64,000 nucleotides of DNA from Neopestalotiopsis rosae (taxonomy: Eukaryota; Ascomycota; Sordariomycetes; Amphisphaeriales; Sporocadaceae), in contig JALGAS010000004.1 in assembly GCA_023078685.1 (NCBI GenBank), positions 806,001-870,000 of the forward strand, in the 5' to 3' direction. Every line of letters starts with the position of its first letter. The first letter of the stretch is position 1. Of this stretch, positions 46,088 to 55,895 are shown piece by piece. A model generated the notes under the pieces. It saw nothing but the letters and a program-made list of their open reading frames with translations. It was not told the DNA's origin and ran no database searches. A program made the translations under genes and the position numbers.

Positions 46088-46780
46088 TTAGACAGCAGAG
46101 ACGGTGACTCTGCCATGCTGCTGCTGCTGCTGGTGCTTGGCCGGAATGCCCTCGGCCGCGGCATCCTCGGTGCCAAAGGTCTCGCGGCCGCTGGCAAAGA
46201 CCTTGTCAAAGTCAAACTCGCCCCAGCGGATCTCGGGGCAGAGGCCGGCAAACTTCCACTCGCCATTGACCTTGCGGTACCAGTGGGTGTTGGTGCTGTG
46301 GGCGTGGCCCTTTACGGCGACCGTCTTTCTCGACTCGTCCGTGTACCTCTGGTGGGGCACACGCAGCTGGTGCACGCCAATGACCTCGGTCTCGCTAACC
46401 TTTTCCCACTTTGTACCGCCAATGAAGTGCTGGGTCATGAGCAGCGGGTCGCCGAGCACGGCCTTGTCTGAAATCATGGCGATGAACTCTTCGGCGGGCA
46501 TGGCTTCCCAGATCTTGTCAAGGAAGGATCGGTAGTCGATCTTGAAGGGGGAGAGGTTAGTGGAGGTCAAGGGTGTACTTTGCAGACATCATTGCGCATA
46601 CCCTCAGTGTAGGAGCAATGCATTTCCTTAATCTGCTCCAGTCCTTGCTATCATAACTATCCGCCCACTCGACGAGGCACTGCTGGAGGCCCAGGTAGTC
46701 TGTAAAAGGATCAGCGTATGTCATTGCATCGCTGTGGAGAGGCAGAAGCTACCGTCAAATGTGATGTTTCCGTTGACCAT
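46088..46780 (-). CDS. SCD1: Scytalone dehydratase, 3 exons, 192 aa
   Basis: Dehydrates scytalone to 1,3,8-trihydroxynaphthalene and vermelone to 1,8-dihydroxynaphthalene in DHN-melanin synthesis; soluble, homotrimeric in the family. Exons are 46780-46753, 46699-46602 and 46540-46088, with introns of 53 and 61 bp in phases 1 and 0. The join gives [20 protein letters not shown]. All active-site residues known from the Magnaporthe enzyme are present with a constant offset of five: Tyr25, Asp26, Tyr45, His80, His105, Ser124 and Asn126. The body continues [19 protein letters not shown], as in the family. A tail with [15 protein letters not shown] extends beyond the usual end. No other melanin gene (PKS, THN reductase) lies in this window. 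Confidence 0.96.
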
Positions 46781-48056
46781 GATGGCGGCTTTTTGGTGTT
46801 TTCTTGGTGTATTTGTTTGCTAGGACGTCAATATGTCTAATAGATTATGATGGACCAAACAGCATTGACGAGTCCATAACCACGATATTTATGTCGATCC
46901 AAAAAGGTCCGGACCCGTCGTTGTTTCATCGGATCCCCGATCAGGGTCCGCAGTCTTCCACGCGGGCCGGGAAATGGTGGGTAAGAATGAACGTCGCAGA
47001 GCGCCGGACATCCCCACGGACATTTTGTACGTCAGCAGACATTTACGAGGCAGCGGCTTGGGTTACACATGGACGGGCATCGATAGTCAGACACGGATTG
47101 CTGCTAAAGATAGCTAGGGCTCTCGGCAGATAACCTTATACGCGTGACTTGGGCGGAGGCTGGTCTGTCTCTAGCATTCGCCATTCTCTCGGTGATGATC
47201 TGTGCTGGTGTTACGGAGCCGTTGTCTGAGGCTGCAGCCAGACAGCTTGTTAAATGCGCCACGAGTCCGACACGAGTTGTCAATCAGATTTATCACATGC
47301 GATAAGCTCTAGTCTCCCCACATTGAGCCCTTTGCTATTTGCGCAAGTAGTGATTTGTAACAGGCGGAGACAATTGAGTGGCGTTGAAGTCGTGGCGGTA
47401 AGATGGTGAAGTTCATCATTTTTTCTTTGTATCTCTGGGCTCAGGCCACTAATTCGCAGTGAAAATAACGCTAAAAGGCAGGACCGAGATGCCGACAGTA
47501 GGCCTGGAGAAGAGCATCTGGCGGCATCTGGCTAGCACATTTCCCTCCAGTACTTCTCGTGCCACCATAGCGTGTCCATCTCATTGAACTGGCAATTCAT
47601 TGATCTCGTCAGGGCGAAAGGCGCTGTGAAATGCTTGGACATATCGATTGTTCTCGCCTCAAGAGCAGTCTTGCTAGGCCTCGTAATGGAGAGCGAGATG
47701 CCTGGAATGCGACCGCTGAGCCTTAGGCCCCACCTGGGTCTCTTTCGCCATTTTGGGCCCAGGAAGCGCTGAAACATCAACAATCTGGCGCGCGAACCGT
47801 GATACTCAGCATAGGAATCATCAACACGCCAAAGAGACCATCTGAACATGATTCTGAGAGGTGAGTAGTCTTCATCTCGACTCTGGGACCAAGAATGCGC
47901 TCCCACATTCGCTCTTCTGGGTCCAGGCCTGCGCTGTCTCATTCCAGGCACGCAATTGCTTGTTTTGCCTTGCCCTTCATTGGCCCACCTTTCGGGACGT
48001 TGGAAATGCAAATATGACTGCCGTAATTTTCCGCCTTTGGGAATGTGAGTACTATA
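46781..48056. other. Intergenic upstream of scytalone dehydratase
   Basis: Promoter side of scytalone dehydratase, then about 1 kb with no recognisable gene. Minus-strand frames at 47.5-48.3 kb are open but match nothing I know. Confidence 0.4.
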
Positions 48057-48790
48057 CAGCAAGGCAGGCACTTTGAAGCAGCAGTCTTTGTGAAATTGAC
48101 TTGGATAAATTGGCTGCCGCTGAGCATATCTTCATTAGCATTACACTGAGACAAATCCAGGGATGGATAATATCCATAATTTAGCACAATATCACGTATG
48201 ACCCAAGCAGACGAGAGCCATATTTGATGATCCCACTTCCTCCAGATGGACATGTTTGACCTCCATGACTTCACGACAATTTTGAAATAGGTAAGATGCT
48301 CCGAAACGCGTGGGCCCTTTTCCTTCCAGGTCTGTTGGACCTGACACTGGCACAATGCTCTAGAAGCAGCTGCTTAGAAAGTAAGAATCAACTCTCCTGA
48401 TGACTGCACATACAACCACTAACAGCAAGGCAGGCACTTTGAAGCAGGAGGATTGCGGTGCAAATTGACTTGGATAAATTGGCTGCCGCTGAGCATATCT
48501 TCATTAGCCATTACACTGAGACAAATCCAGGGATGCATAATATCCATAATTGAGCACAATATCACGTATGACCCAAGCAGACGAGAGCCATATTTGATGA
48601 TCCCACTTCCTCCAGATGGACATGTTTGACCTCCATGACTTCACGACAATTTTGAAATAGGTAAGATGCTCCGAAACGCGTGGGCCCTTTTCCTTCCAGG
48701 TCTGTTGGACCTGACACTGGCACAATGCTCTAGAAGCAGCTGCTTAGAAAGTAAGAATCAAATCTCCTGATGACTGCACATACAACCACT
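48057..48790. repeat. Tandem direct duplication, two copies, 366-bp period
   Basis: Copy 1 runs about 48057-48422 and copy 2 about 48423-48790. Both start CAGCAAGGCAGGCACTTTGA and end near ACATACAACCACTAACA, differing by a few substitutions and single-base indels. Just inside copy 2 (about 48447-48462) the segment GGAGGATTGCGGTGCA replaces the sequence of copy 1; the same 16 bases occur again in the flank at 48811-48826. The junction is therefore a patchwork. Confidence 0.9.
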
Positions 48791-48923
48791 AACATAAGCT
48801 TCACAGGGCTGGAGGATTGCGGTGCAGGTTGCGTTGCTGACTGCTCTCGCTGGCTAGCCGTCACTATCACGCCTGTTGCCATGTAAGACCTACCCACTAT
48901 GCAAGGCTGAGAATGATCGCTAG

Positions 48924-51856
48924 TACGTAATCGAAAGTACGTCGACAATCACAGTTCAGTCCAGTACCCCGACTGCCACTGGACTTGCTCGGCGTCAAGA
49001 AAATGGAGACAATCTCTGCCCGCCCCCTCCGTTTCCACCCTACGCCGGAGCAGTATGCAACGACCTGTCAGAATATGTCTCGGCCTGTAGTTGTATCGGT
49101 GCCGGTCCCACAACTACCACCGTAGGGGCCCCGATAACAACAGTCACTGTGACCACAGATGGCGTACTCAATCCAACAAGCTCTGAAGTGTCCGTCACAA
49201 ATTCTGGAGAGTCTATCACAACTTCTGGAATGTCTGCCCCAAACACTGGTATTTCTGTTTCAACATCCGATGCCCCTGCCGTAACCTCTAGTACCGAATC
49301 AACCATCTCCAGTACAAGGCCCGTCTCATCGGGAGCCTCTACGGAGACCTCTGTTGCTTCGTCGACCACCAGCGATGCTCCTATCATCTTGACAGTCGCT
49401 CCAGCCATACAGGCAGCCGTGCAGACACCCGCTCCAGGTAGAAGGTGGCGGCGTAGGGACACTCCTACAGAGAGCGAACCTCCCGTCGGAGGCTTCATTG
49501 GCGCCGACGCTTCAGATGCAAGCTGTGACTCTGCAAGGGAGTTCACCATCGTTGATGGGGAACTCACGAGCCAGAGAGGATCTCTCCACGCGGACATTGA
49601 CGCAGACTATACAGAATTTGGTCCATCCGCCAGTGGTGCCATTTCTAGGACCTTTGTCGTAATCAATTCTACCCTTCACTGGCAGAATGAGACCTTTTCT
49701 GGGGGCGAGGCAGGATTCTGCCAGGATTCGAATGGCGTAGTCTACGCAACATTCAGAGACACAGAAAGCAGCCGTCCAGTAGGCTGCTCGCCGATCTCAA
49801 TCGTTGCGTATCGGGGTGAGTCAAGGATGCTCCTCGGAAGATAATTCAAGTTTCTACATACTGACATTAGTTTATAGCCACCCGGTGTGTCAATGGTGTC
49901 ATTGTACCTGACCCAGACCAACCCACTACTAGCAGTATACCTACAGCGTCTTCGTCGTTTGCCCCTTCGTCTGAATCTACAGGTCCATCAAGCATCATTT
50001 TATCGAGTAGCATGTGGCCGTCTAACAACTTTACATCATCAAGTGGCATTCCGCTCTCGACTACTGGCCCACTAATTACCGCTCCTTCGGGTATCTTTCC
50101 GTCAAGTACATTTGCTTCCAGTGTCGGTCCATACGGTAACTCCTCGTCGAGAACAGTCCTGCCGGGTACAGCTTCGAGCAGTGCTACACCGTCGCTTGTA
50201 CCACAACCACCCTACAGTTTCTGTTTGCAGGTCGATAGCCGGAATTCGTCGCTTGACAAGCAGTTCGTCACTTCTCCAGGAAGAGAGAACGGACTCTACC
50301 TTGAATCATCTGGCACCCCCGCGAGATTCACCCTCAACCCAGTAACCCATGAGCTATCCATCGACAGTTCCCCCGTGACTGTCTTAGGATGTCCCGGGGC
50401 TGAAGCAGAGTATGTGTCTTTCAACATCGAAGGCGCAGCTACTGTCGATGCTTCACCAGATGACTTTATAACTGTCACGTGCGAGACTCGATACGTGCCG
50501 GATACGTCAGCTTACGGACTTGAGTGCTTGGCAGACTCTGGCAATCATGTTTACGGACCATTTGCGGCAACTGGCACAGGTCCTGCTGAATTAAACATGA
50601 TACGCCAAGATGGACCAAACTTGTCGCAGTCGATTAACCCTCGTGCTCCGTTCTGGAGCAGAGTGTGGTTTCAACATCTCAAGGCCTACCACTACGTCCA
50701 TGGAAAACACCATTTCAACAGCCTCAGCGGACATCTCCTCGGAGACTATTACTCCAAGCTCCTCAGCCTCTTTGGAATCTGTACTTACTTCAATCGGAAG
50801 CAATTTGACGACAATTTTGTCCGTGACCGCTTCTGAGACTGGTACATCGGGCATTCTCAGCGTCTCCGACTCCACGTCTACATCTGCTACAAGTCCCGAT
50901 TCCACAGTCCCGTCCGTCACCAGTTCTGAGACCAATGCACAGAGTTCCGTCAGCTCTCCGGAGGTCGGCCCTACATTAATCAACGATAACACAACATCTT
51001 CGTCAACAGTAGCTTCTGAAACTAGTTCTGCTCCCACCACTTCGTTATCCTCTGATCTGGATTCTACGAACGTGGCAAGCACAGCACCGTCAACTTCGTC
51101 CACAGTTTCCTCTGAAACCAGTCCTGCAGACACCACCAGCACTATCGAGCCAGTCATCACGTCAATAGAAGATACCCCCACAACAACATCATCAACAGAT
51201 TCTTCTGAGACTGCCACGGCGGTCATACCCACCACTACCGAGTGAGCTTCTGGTTTCTTCAACAATACTACATGATAGCTTTTGCTGACAACGCGCCCGC
51301 CACGTGCCAGCTAACCAAAATGTGTTTCATCGCCAGGACGAGTACCCTTGATGCCCCACCACCCGCAACTGCAACAACGATATCAACTCCATACTGCATT
51401 AAGATATGGTCGGAAATGTACTACAACTATTTCCTCGGTTCAGATCTGTTCTTTCATAGCGCCGGTGGAAGCGCAATTCAACAATTCTTTAATTTCAATA
51501 CGACCACTGGATATCTCATGACGGCAAACCAAAACATTCTTATCATAGGTCCTACATATAGCGATCCCATCAACGTGAACCTTGTTGCCTTCAACAGCAG
51601 CCAGGAAATCAACAGGGTCAGATGCTCAATAACCAACCACGACCCAAACGGCCAGCCTTCGGGTGACCCCATTTCGTGTATTGCATCTGTCGATCGGCCT
51701 CAATCAGGGAATGCGGTCCAACGCAGGGTCGTTTTTCCACCTGCTAGCTTCCCAAATCTTGTGCTTGGAAACGATCTACGGTTACAAATGTCTAGCGGAG
51801 GAAATCGCGTTTCTCTGGCGCTCTTCTCCGGCCAGGATTGCGGCTTCCAAAACTAA
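48924..51856 (+). CDS. Multidomain Ser/Thr-rich secreted protein, apparently frameshifted and lacking a clear start
   Basis: Extracellular, wall-type protein of unknown function. The open frame after an in-frame stop at 48921 reads LCPPPPFPPYAGAVCND then a Thr/Ser stalk. Exon joins: intron 49816-49877 (GTGAGT...TTATAG) and intron 51242-51336 (GTGAGC...CGCCAG, with an AGCTAAC branch). Three related beta-rich modules alternate with Ser/Thr stalks: about 49470-49815, 50200-50680 and 51380-51856. Modules 2 and 3 end alike (VLRSGAECGFN and LFSGQDCGFQN). To pass from the body of module 2 to its end one must change frame near 50631-50636, so one extra base (or two missing) is present. No ATG plus signal peptide joins cleanly. 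A signal-like frame at 48813-48854 (RIAVQVALLTALAG) has no ATG. It is probably a recent pseudogene, or the frameshift is a sequence error. Confidence 0.6.
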
Positions 51857-52044
51857 CCTTTCATTTCTTCTTTACCAAACATCTTGTCCGAACGGTGTAT
51901 ATCACTAACTTATATTCGTTGTAATGTATTCAACTATCGTATCTTCCTAGGAGAGTTTTATCCTGTATTCTTAATGCCATGATGAGCGAATAATTCAATT
52001 CAAGAAGTGGAAATGCGTTGCGACGACGATTGTGCTCAGATTGA

Positions 52045-53783
52045 CTATTCCTGCTCATAATGCTGCCTCCCAACCTCCTCTGTCTCCAGATTCAGGCTCT
52101 CAATAAATAAAGACGTCAGAAAACCAAGAGCTCCAAAGCCGGCAAGGATCAACCAGATATCCTGCATCGCTGCGGCGTAGCAATTGCGTACAGAGTCCAC
52201 CAAGGCTGTTGGTAAATTCACATCGCGTAGCATGGGAATGAAAGCCACTGCCTCTTTGGGGTCGTTGAGCGCTGCAATAGCTTCGGGGAGCGGTCCAAGA
52301 TCCGCAATTGCACGTGAGAACATGCTATTGAATGTCGTTGATCCTATAGCGAGGCTTACAAGTGCACCAAAGAGCCGGAACGAAACAAGAATCCCAATGG
52401 TAAGCCCTTGGTCCTCTACGGTGGGAGCGCTGGCTTGCATCGAGATGGCCGGTACCGTAAAGATGGTGCCTATACCAATGCCAGCAATCGCTTGAAAGCC
52501 AGCCGTGGCTGCCCTGGTGGAGCCGGCGGTCCCATTGCTGTCCCAGAGTGCAAAGAGACCAGTACCGACTGCTAATAGTATCCAGCCCAGCCAAATCTCC
52601 CACCGATAATGGCGCAGCAGTTCCACCGCATACGCAGCGATTCCCGTGAAGACCATTACAAAGCAGCAGAACGGGAGTACCGATACGGCTGACTGTAGCG
52701 GCGCTTCCAGATAGACAGCCTGGAAATAGAGGGGCAAGTAAAGGAGTAGCGTATAGAGGACCATTCCATGGATGAAGCCACCAATCAGTGTGACTTGAGC
52801 TGTCCGGGACTTGAAGATGCGGTAGGGAAAGACTGCTTGCTCCACATGTCCTTCATATATGCCGAACAAGACGAATACAGCCAAGCCGATCAGCAGGGGG
52901 AGAAGCGTTCTCCAGGATGACCACGCGTACATGACGCCAGCCCAACTGAGAGGTAAAGAAAAGAGTATGCATCCGACACTGAATAAGGCAATGCCTATCC
53001 AATCGATCTGGCTCAGACGAGACTTGAACGACTGCTCGATGGGCTTTAGACGCAGAAATAGCGTAGACAGCGCAGCAGCAATAGCGACCAAAGGCAGGTT
53101 AATCCACCCGATCCAGCGCCAGTCGGCCAATTCGCTGAAGAGAGCGCCCAGTACCGGGCCAAGGATGCAGCCGACAGCCATTGGTACGGCCAAGAGACCA
53201 ACGTAGAGTGGGCGCTCCTTCAGCGTGGTGATGTCGGCCACGATCACCTCGCTCAGAACGTCCAGTCCACCCCCGCCCAGACCTTGCAGGACGCGACCTA
53301 GTATGATGACGGCCATGGACTTGGAGACCGAAAAGACAATGGAGCCGACGGCGAAGAGCAGAAAAGCGGTGTTCAAGAGAAGCTTGCGGCCTAGTGCATC
53401 CGACATGCTGGTATAGATCGGCTGGACAATGACGACGGCCAAAGTGAAGGATATGCTCGCCCAAAAAGCCTGAAGCGTCGTGCCTCCCAGGTCGCTCGCA
53501 ATTGCCTGAAGTCATATTAGTGAGAGTTCTTGTAGGGTAGTGGTAGTGGCCGACTTTCCGGAATGGCGACTGCCAATATCGTAGCGTCGAGTGACACAAT
53601 CAGCACGACGATGATCAGGGATAGGAAAGCGATATAGAACGCTGTCGATTTCTTTGAAGGTGAACTTGGCGCAACTGCCTCGGCCGCGCCCCGGTCCATT
53701 GCCTTTTCAGCGTCATGATGAGCTCCTCTCGGCGCCTGCAGCTCATCGGCCACATGGTCTCCTATCTCGTCTTGCGACTGCAT
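52045..53783 (-). CDS. MFS drug/metabolite exporter (DHA type), 2 exons, about 561 aa
   Basis: Proton-coupled efflux transporter of the plasma membrane. Exon 1 is 53783-53559 (cytosolic N terminus and first TM, IAFLSLIIVVLIVSLDATIL). Exon 2 is 53505-52045. The second exon shows motif A (SDALGRK), GRVLQGLGGGGLDVLSEVIVAD, motif C (GCILGPVLGALFS) and a long row of hydrophobic helices, which suits the 14-TM DHA2 class. Joining after ALAVAIP to AIASDLGG gives perfect family sequence and needs an intron of 53 bp at 53506-53558. Its branch (CACTAAT) and acceptor (TTCAG) are normal, but its first bases read GAAAGT instead of GTAAGT. No canonical alternative keeps frame, so splicing may be impaired. 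A scattered secondary-metabolism exporter role is possible. Confidence 0.85.
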
Positions 53784-54829
53784 TTTCCTTCACTAGAACG
53801 TTGAGACTGCAAGTTACGGCCTGACTTTCTTCGATCCGACGCAAAACGGGCAGAGACGGTATTTGCGATTTACTGTTTGCAAGACCGGTTCCTGGTTGAT
53901 CTATCAAAGGTTTGTGGTTGTTTATGAAGGCACTCGTCTTTATGAAAAGGGAAGGAGGGGGTCGCAAGGGAGCAGAGAAGAATTGAAAAAAGTTGTTGGC
54001 TGACAAATGATCATGCGAATAACTGCTTTGAAATACATACCTACCCTGTTCGAGCTGGGGCGGGTAGGCGAGATAAGGAAAGCGACTATCATCATCCCGA
54101 GCATAACGCACAGTCTGGTCACGCAATCGAGACCTCCAAGCCCAGGTCAATGATACAGTACCGGTGCATCAGCTCGTCACCAATATGGAAACATTCACAG
54201 AACTTTGTTGTCGAAGTCATGGACGGGTCAGACCTAACCATAGCCCCGCGCCGCTGCACGAATAGCGAGCGGTTTGTAGGTGATTTTGATATGTTCAATC
54301 CCTGCTTGTCGTCGCCGTGGTATTCTTGAAATGTATGTCGTTTCTTGAGCTGCTCAATTGCGGGATATGACCTCCTTAGATCTCCACACAACACTTACAC
54401 TTCTCAATTGCGCAGGGGCATCATCGCCGGGGAAGTCGTTCCCGTGATCGTTTCCTTGCTGAAGCGGGAACTCATCCGAGCTTGCACTGCTAAGCTTCCC
54501 CTAAGCTTTTCCGCAGGGCCTAGCGCCAAGCCTACCGGTAGTGACATGCCTAACCTATATATATCAACGCTAGGGGGCATATAGTGGGCCTCAAGCCTTC
54601 TGTAGTAGATCTACACTTGCTGAAGTCTAAGTCTCATGGCCACTATATAGCAGCCTGATAGCAGATAATTCCTTTCTGTAGTACAAAAGCAATAATTCAC
54701 TAGAAGCCTGCTGTAACATCTACCAAAATAATCCATTGGATTCAGCCAACGATAACATTAAACTATGGTTCTATACTCTTAAATCCATATTCTATAATTC
54801 TATTTCTCACTCCCGGAGCAAGTCTCAGT
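53784..54829. other. Divergent intergenic region between MFS exporter and candidate gasdermin gene
   Basis: About 1 kb. The part at 54590-54790 is A/T-rich with short words typical of old mobile-element debris. No intact gene is supported. It should contain the promoters of both flanking genes. Confidence 0.4.
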
Positions 54830-55684
54830 ATGAAGGGGGACCCAAACTTTGTCATGCTGAAGTACTCAGCCTGGCTGGACGCCGACAAATTCGAGAACAA
54901 GATCTTGGGCGCTGTCGTGCGCTACCCGTTCAAGCCCACCAACGAGTACCTGCCCGACTCACCTCTGCGCTATAACAAGGCGGACCTGATCGAGAACTCA
55001 TTTGTCGACTTTCTCCACGACAACACGGCCTCAAAAGCGAGGGACTGGTCGGCAGCCCTGGACTCGCTCGTCGGATTCAAGTGGCAGGGGAGCAGGGAGG
55101 AGACGGTGCGTCTAGCGGGGAAACTGCTGCGCTGTCGGCGCTTGCAGCAGCACGCGCAGTTTTGGACGGACCTCAAGACCCATGAGGCCAATATTCGCGA
55201 AACTGTTCCCCGGTGGATGTCTTTGTTCAACACCTGGCCACCGTGCCTCGTCGTGGGCATCATGACAGCCGAAGACGTCGAGCTGGATTTCAGCGCCGCC
55301 TCTGAGCGTCGGCGCGAGGGCTCGATTGAAGCCCCGCTCATGACCGTGGCACTGGGCGCGGCTGGTGTGCCCGCCATACCGCTGCTTGGCGACGTGAGTG
55401 TGGGAAACCCGCAGCTGGCCGTTGGGAGCGGCAGAAAAGTGGCCACTGTGTTTAAGGCGCGATCGACACAGCGCAGCATTGTTGCGCTCGAGCTGCGCAT
55501 CGTCACCACGGCGCTTTTCAGGCGGCGTGAGCTTGCACTCAAGGAAGATGGGCCAAAGGTTAGTGTGGGCCGGCTTGCAGGCATCAGTCATGATTTGAAG
55601 GATACAGACGACACTGAGGGTTTAGACTTGGAAGACCTAGTTCTCGAGGACTTCACAGAGGAAGAATACGAAGAAATGGGGTGA
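54830..55684 (+). CDS. Candidate fungal gasdermin-like protein, single exon, 284 aa
   Basis: If the call is right, this is a pore-forming cell-death effector kept silent by its C-terminal tail until a protease cuts it. Seen: start MKGDPNFVMLKYSAWLD, then ILGAVVRYPFKPTNEYLPDS, a charged alpha-helical stretch (about 60-125), and an amphipathic region with alternating residues (CLVVGIMTAEDVELDF, then about 168-190). A segment reading QRSIVALELRIV follows, and the last 25 residues are very acidic. There is no signal peptide, TM helix or Cys cluster. Family knowledge: fungal gasdermin-like proteins are about 250-290 residues, have short C-terminal tails and usually lie next to protease genes. Context: a DUF7580-type gene converges on it 212 bp away, and a relic of this same gene lies at 58.6-58.8 kb. 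The family call is inferred from pattern, size and context, not from a profile hit. Confidence 0.5.
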   Translation: MKGDPNFVMLKYSAWLDADKFENKILGAVVRYPFKPTNEYLPDSPLRYNKADLIENSFVDFLHDNTASKARDWSAALDSLVGFKWQGSREETVRLAGKLLRCRRLQQHAQFWTDLKTHEANIRETVPRWMSLFNTWPPCLVVGIMTAEDVELDFSAASERRREGSIEAPLMTVALGAAGVPAIPLLGDVSVGNPQLAVGSGRKVATVFKARSTQRSIVALELRIVTTALFRRRELALKEDGPKVSVGRLAGISHDLKDTDDTEGLDLEDLVLEDFTEEEYEEMG

Positions 55685-55895
55685 TCGAGAGCAACAAGTG
55701 TAATATTTGCGGGGTGAATAATAGGCTATAATAACCAAGCAGAAGTATAAGCATAAAAATATTAAAATTTATACCTGTGTTTTTCTTTCTATTCCTATTA
55801 TAACATTTTATTATAACATTTTATTTTTTTATAAATTTATAATAAAAGAAAAAAAAAGAGTGAACTGCTTTATTAAAAAAAGATTTTATATATTC
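55685..55895. other. A/T-rich spacer between converging genes
   Basis: Very A/T-rich, with repeated ATTATAACATTTTATT words at about 55798-55830 and runs of A. The stop codon of the converging DUF7580-type gene sits at its edge, at the point where related proteins would continue. Confidence 0.7.

Noticed and set aside
47532..48355. Minus-strand frames before and in the duplication as a HET-type gene
   Set aside because: The frames are open but contain none of the HET motifs, and I could not link them by splice sites.
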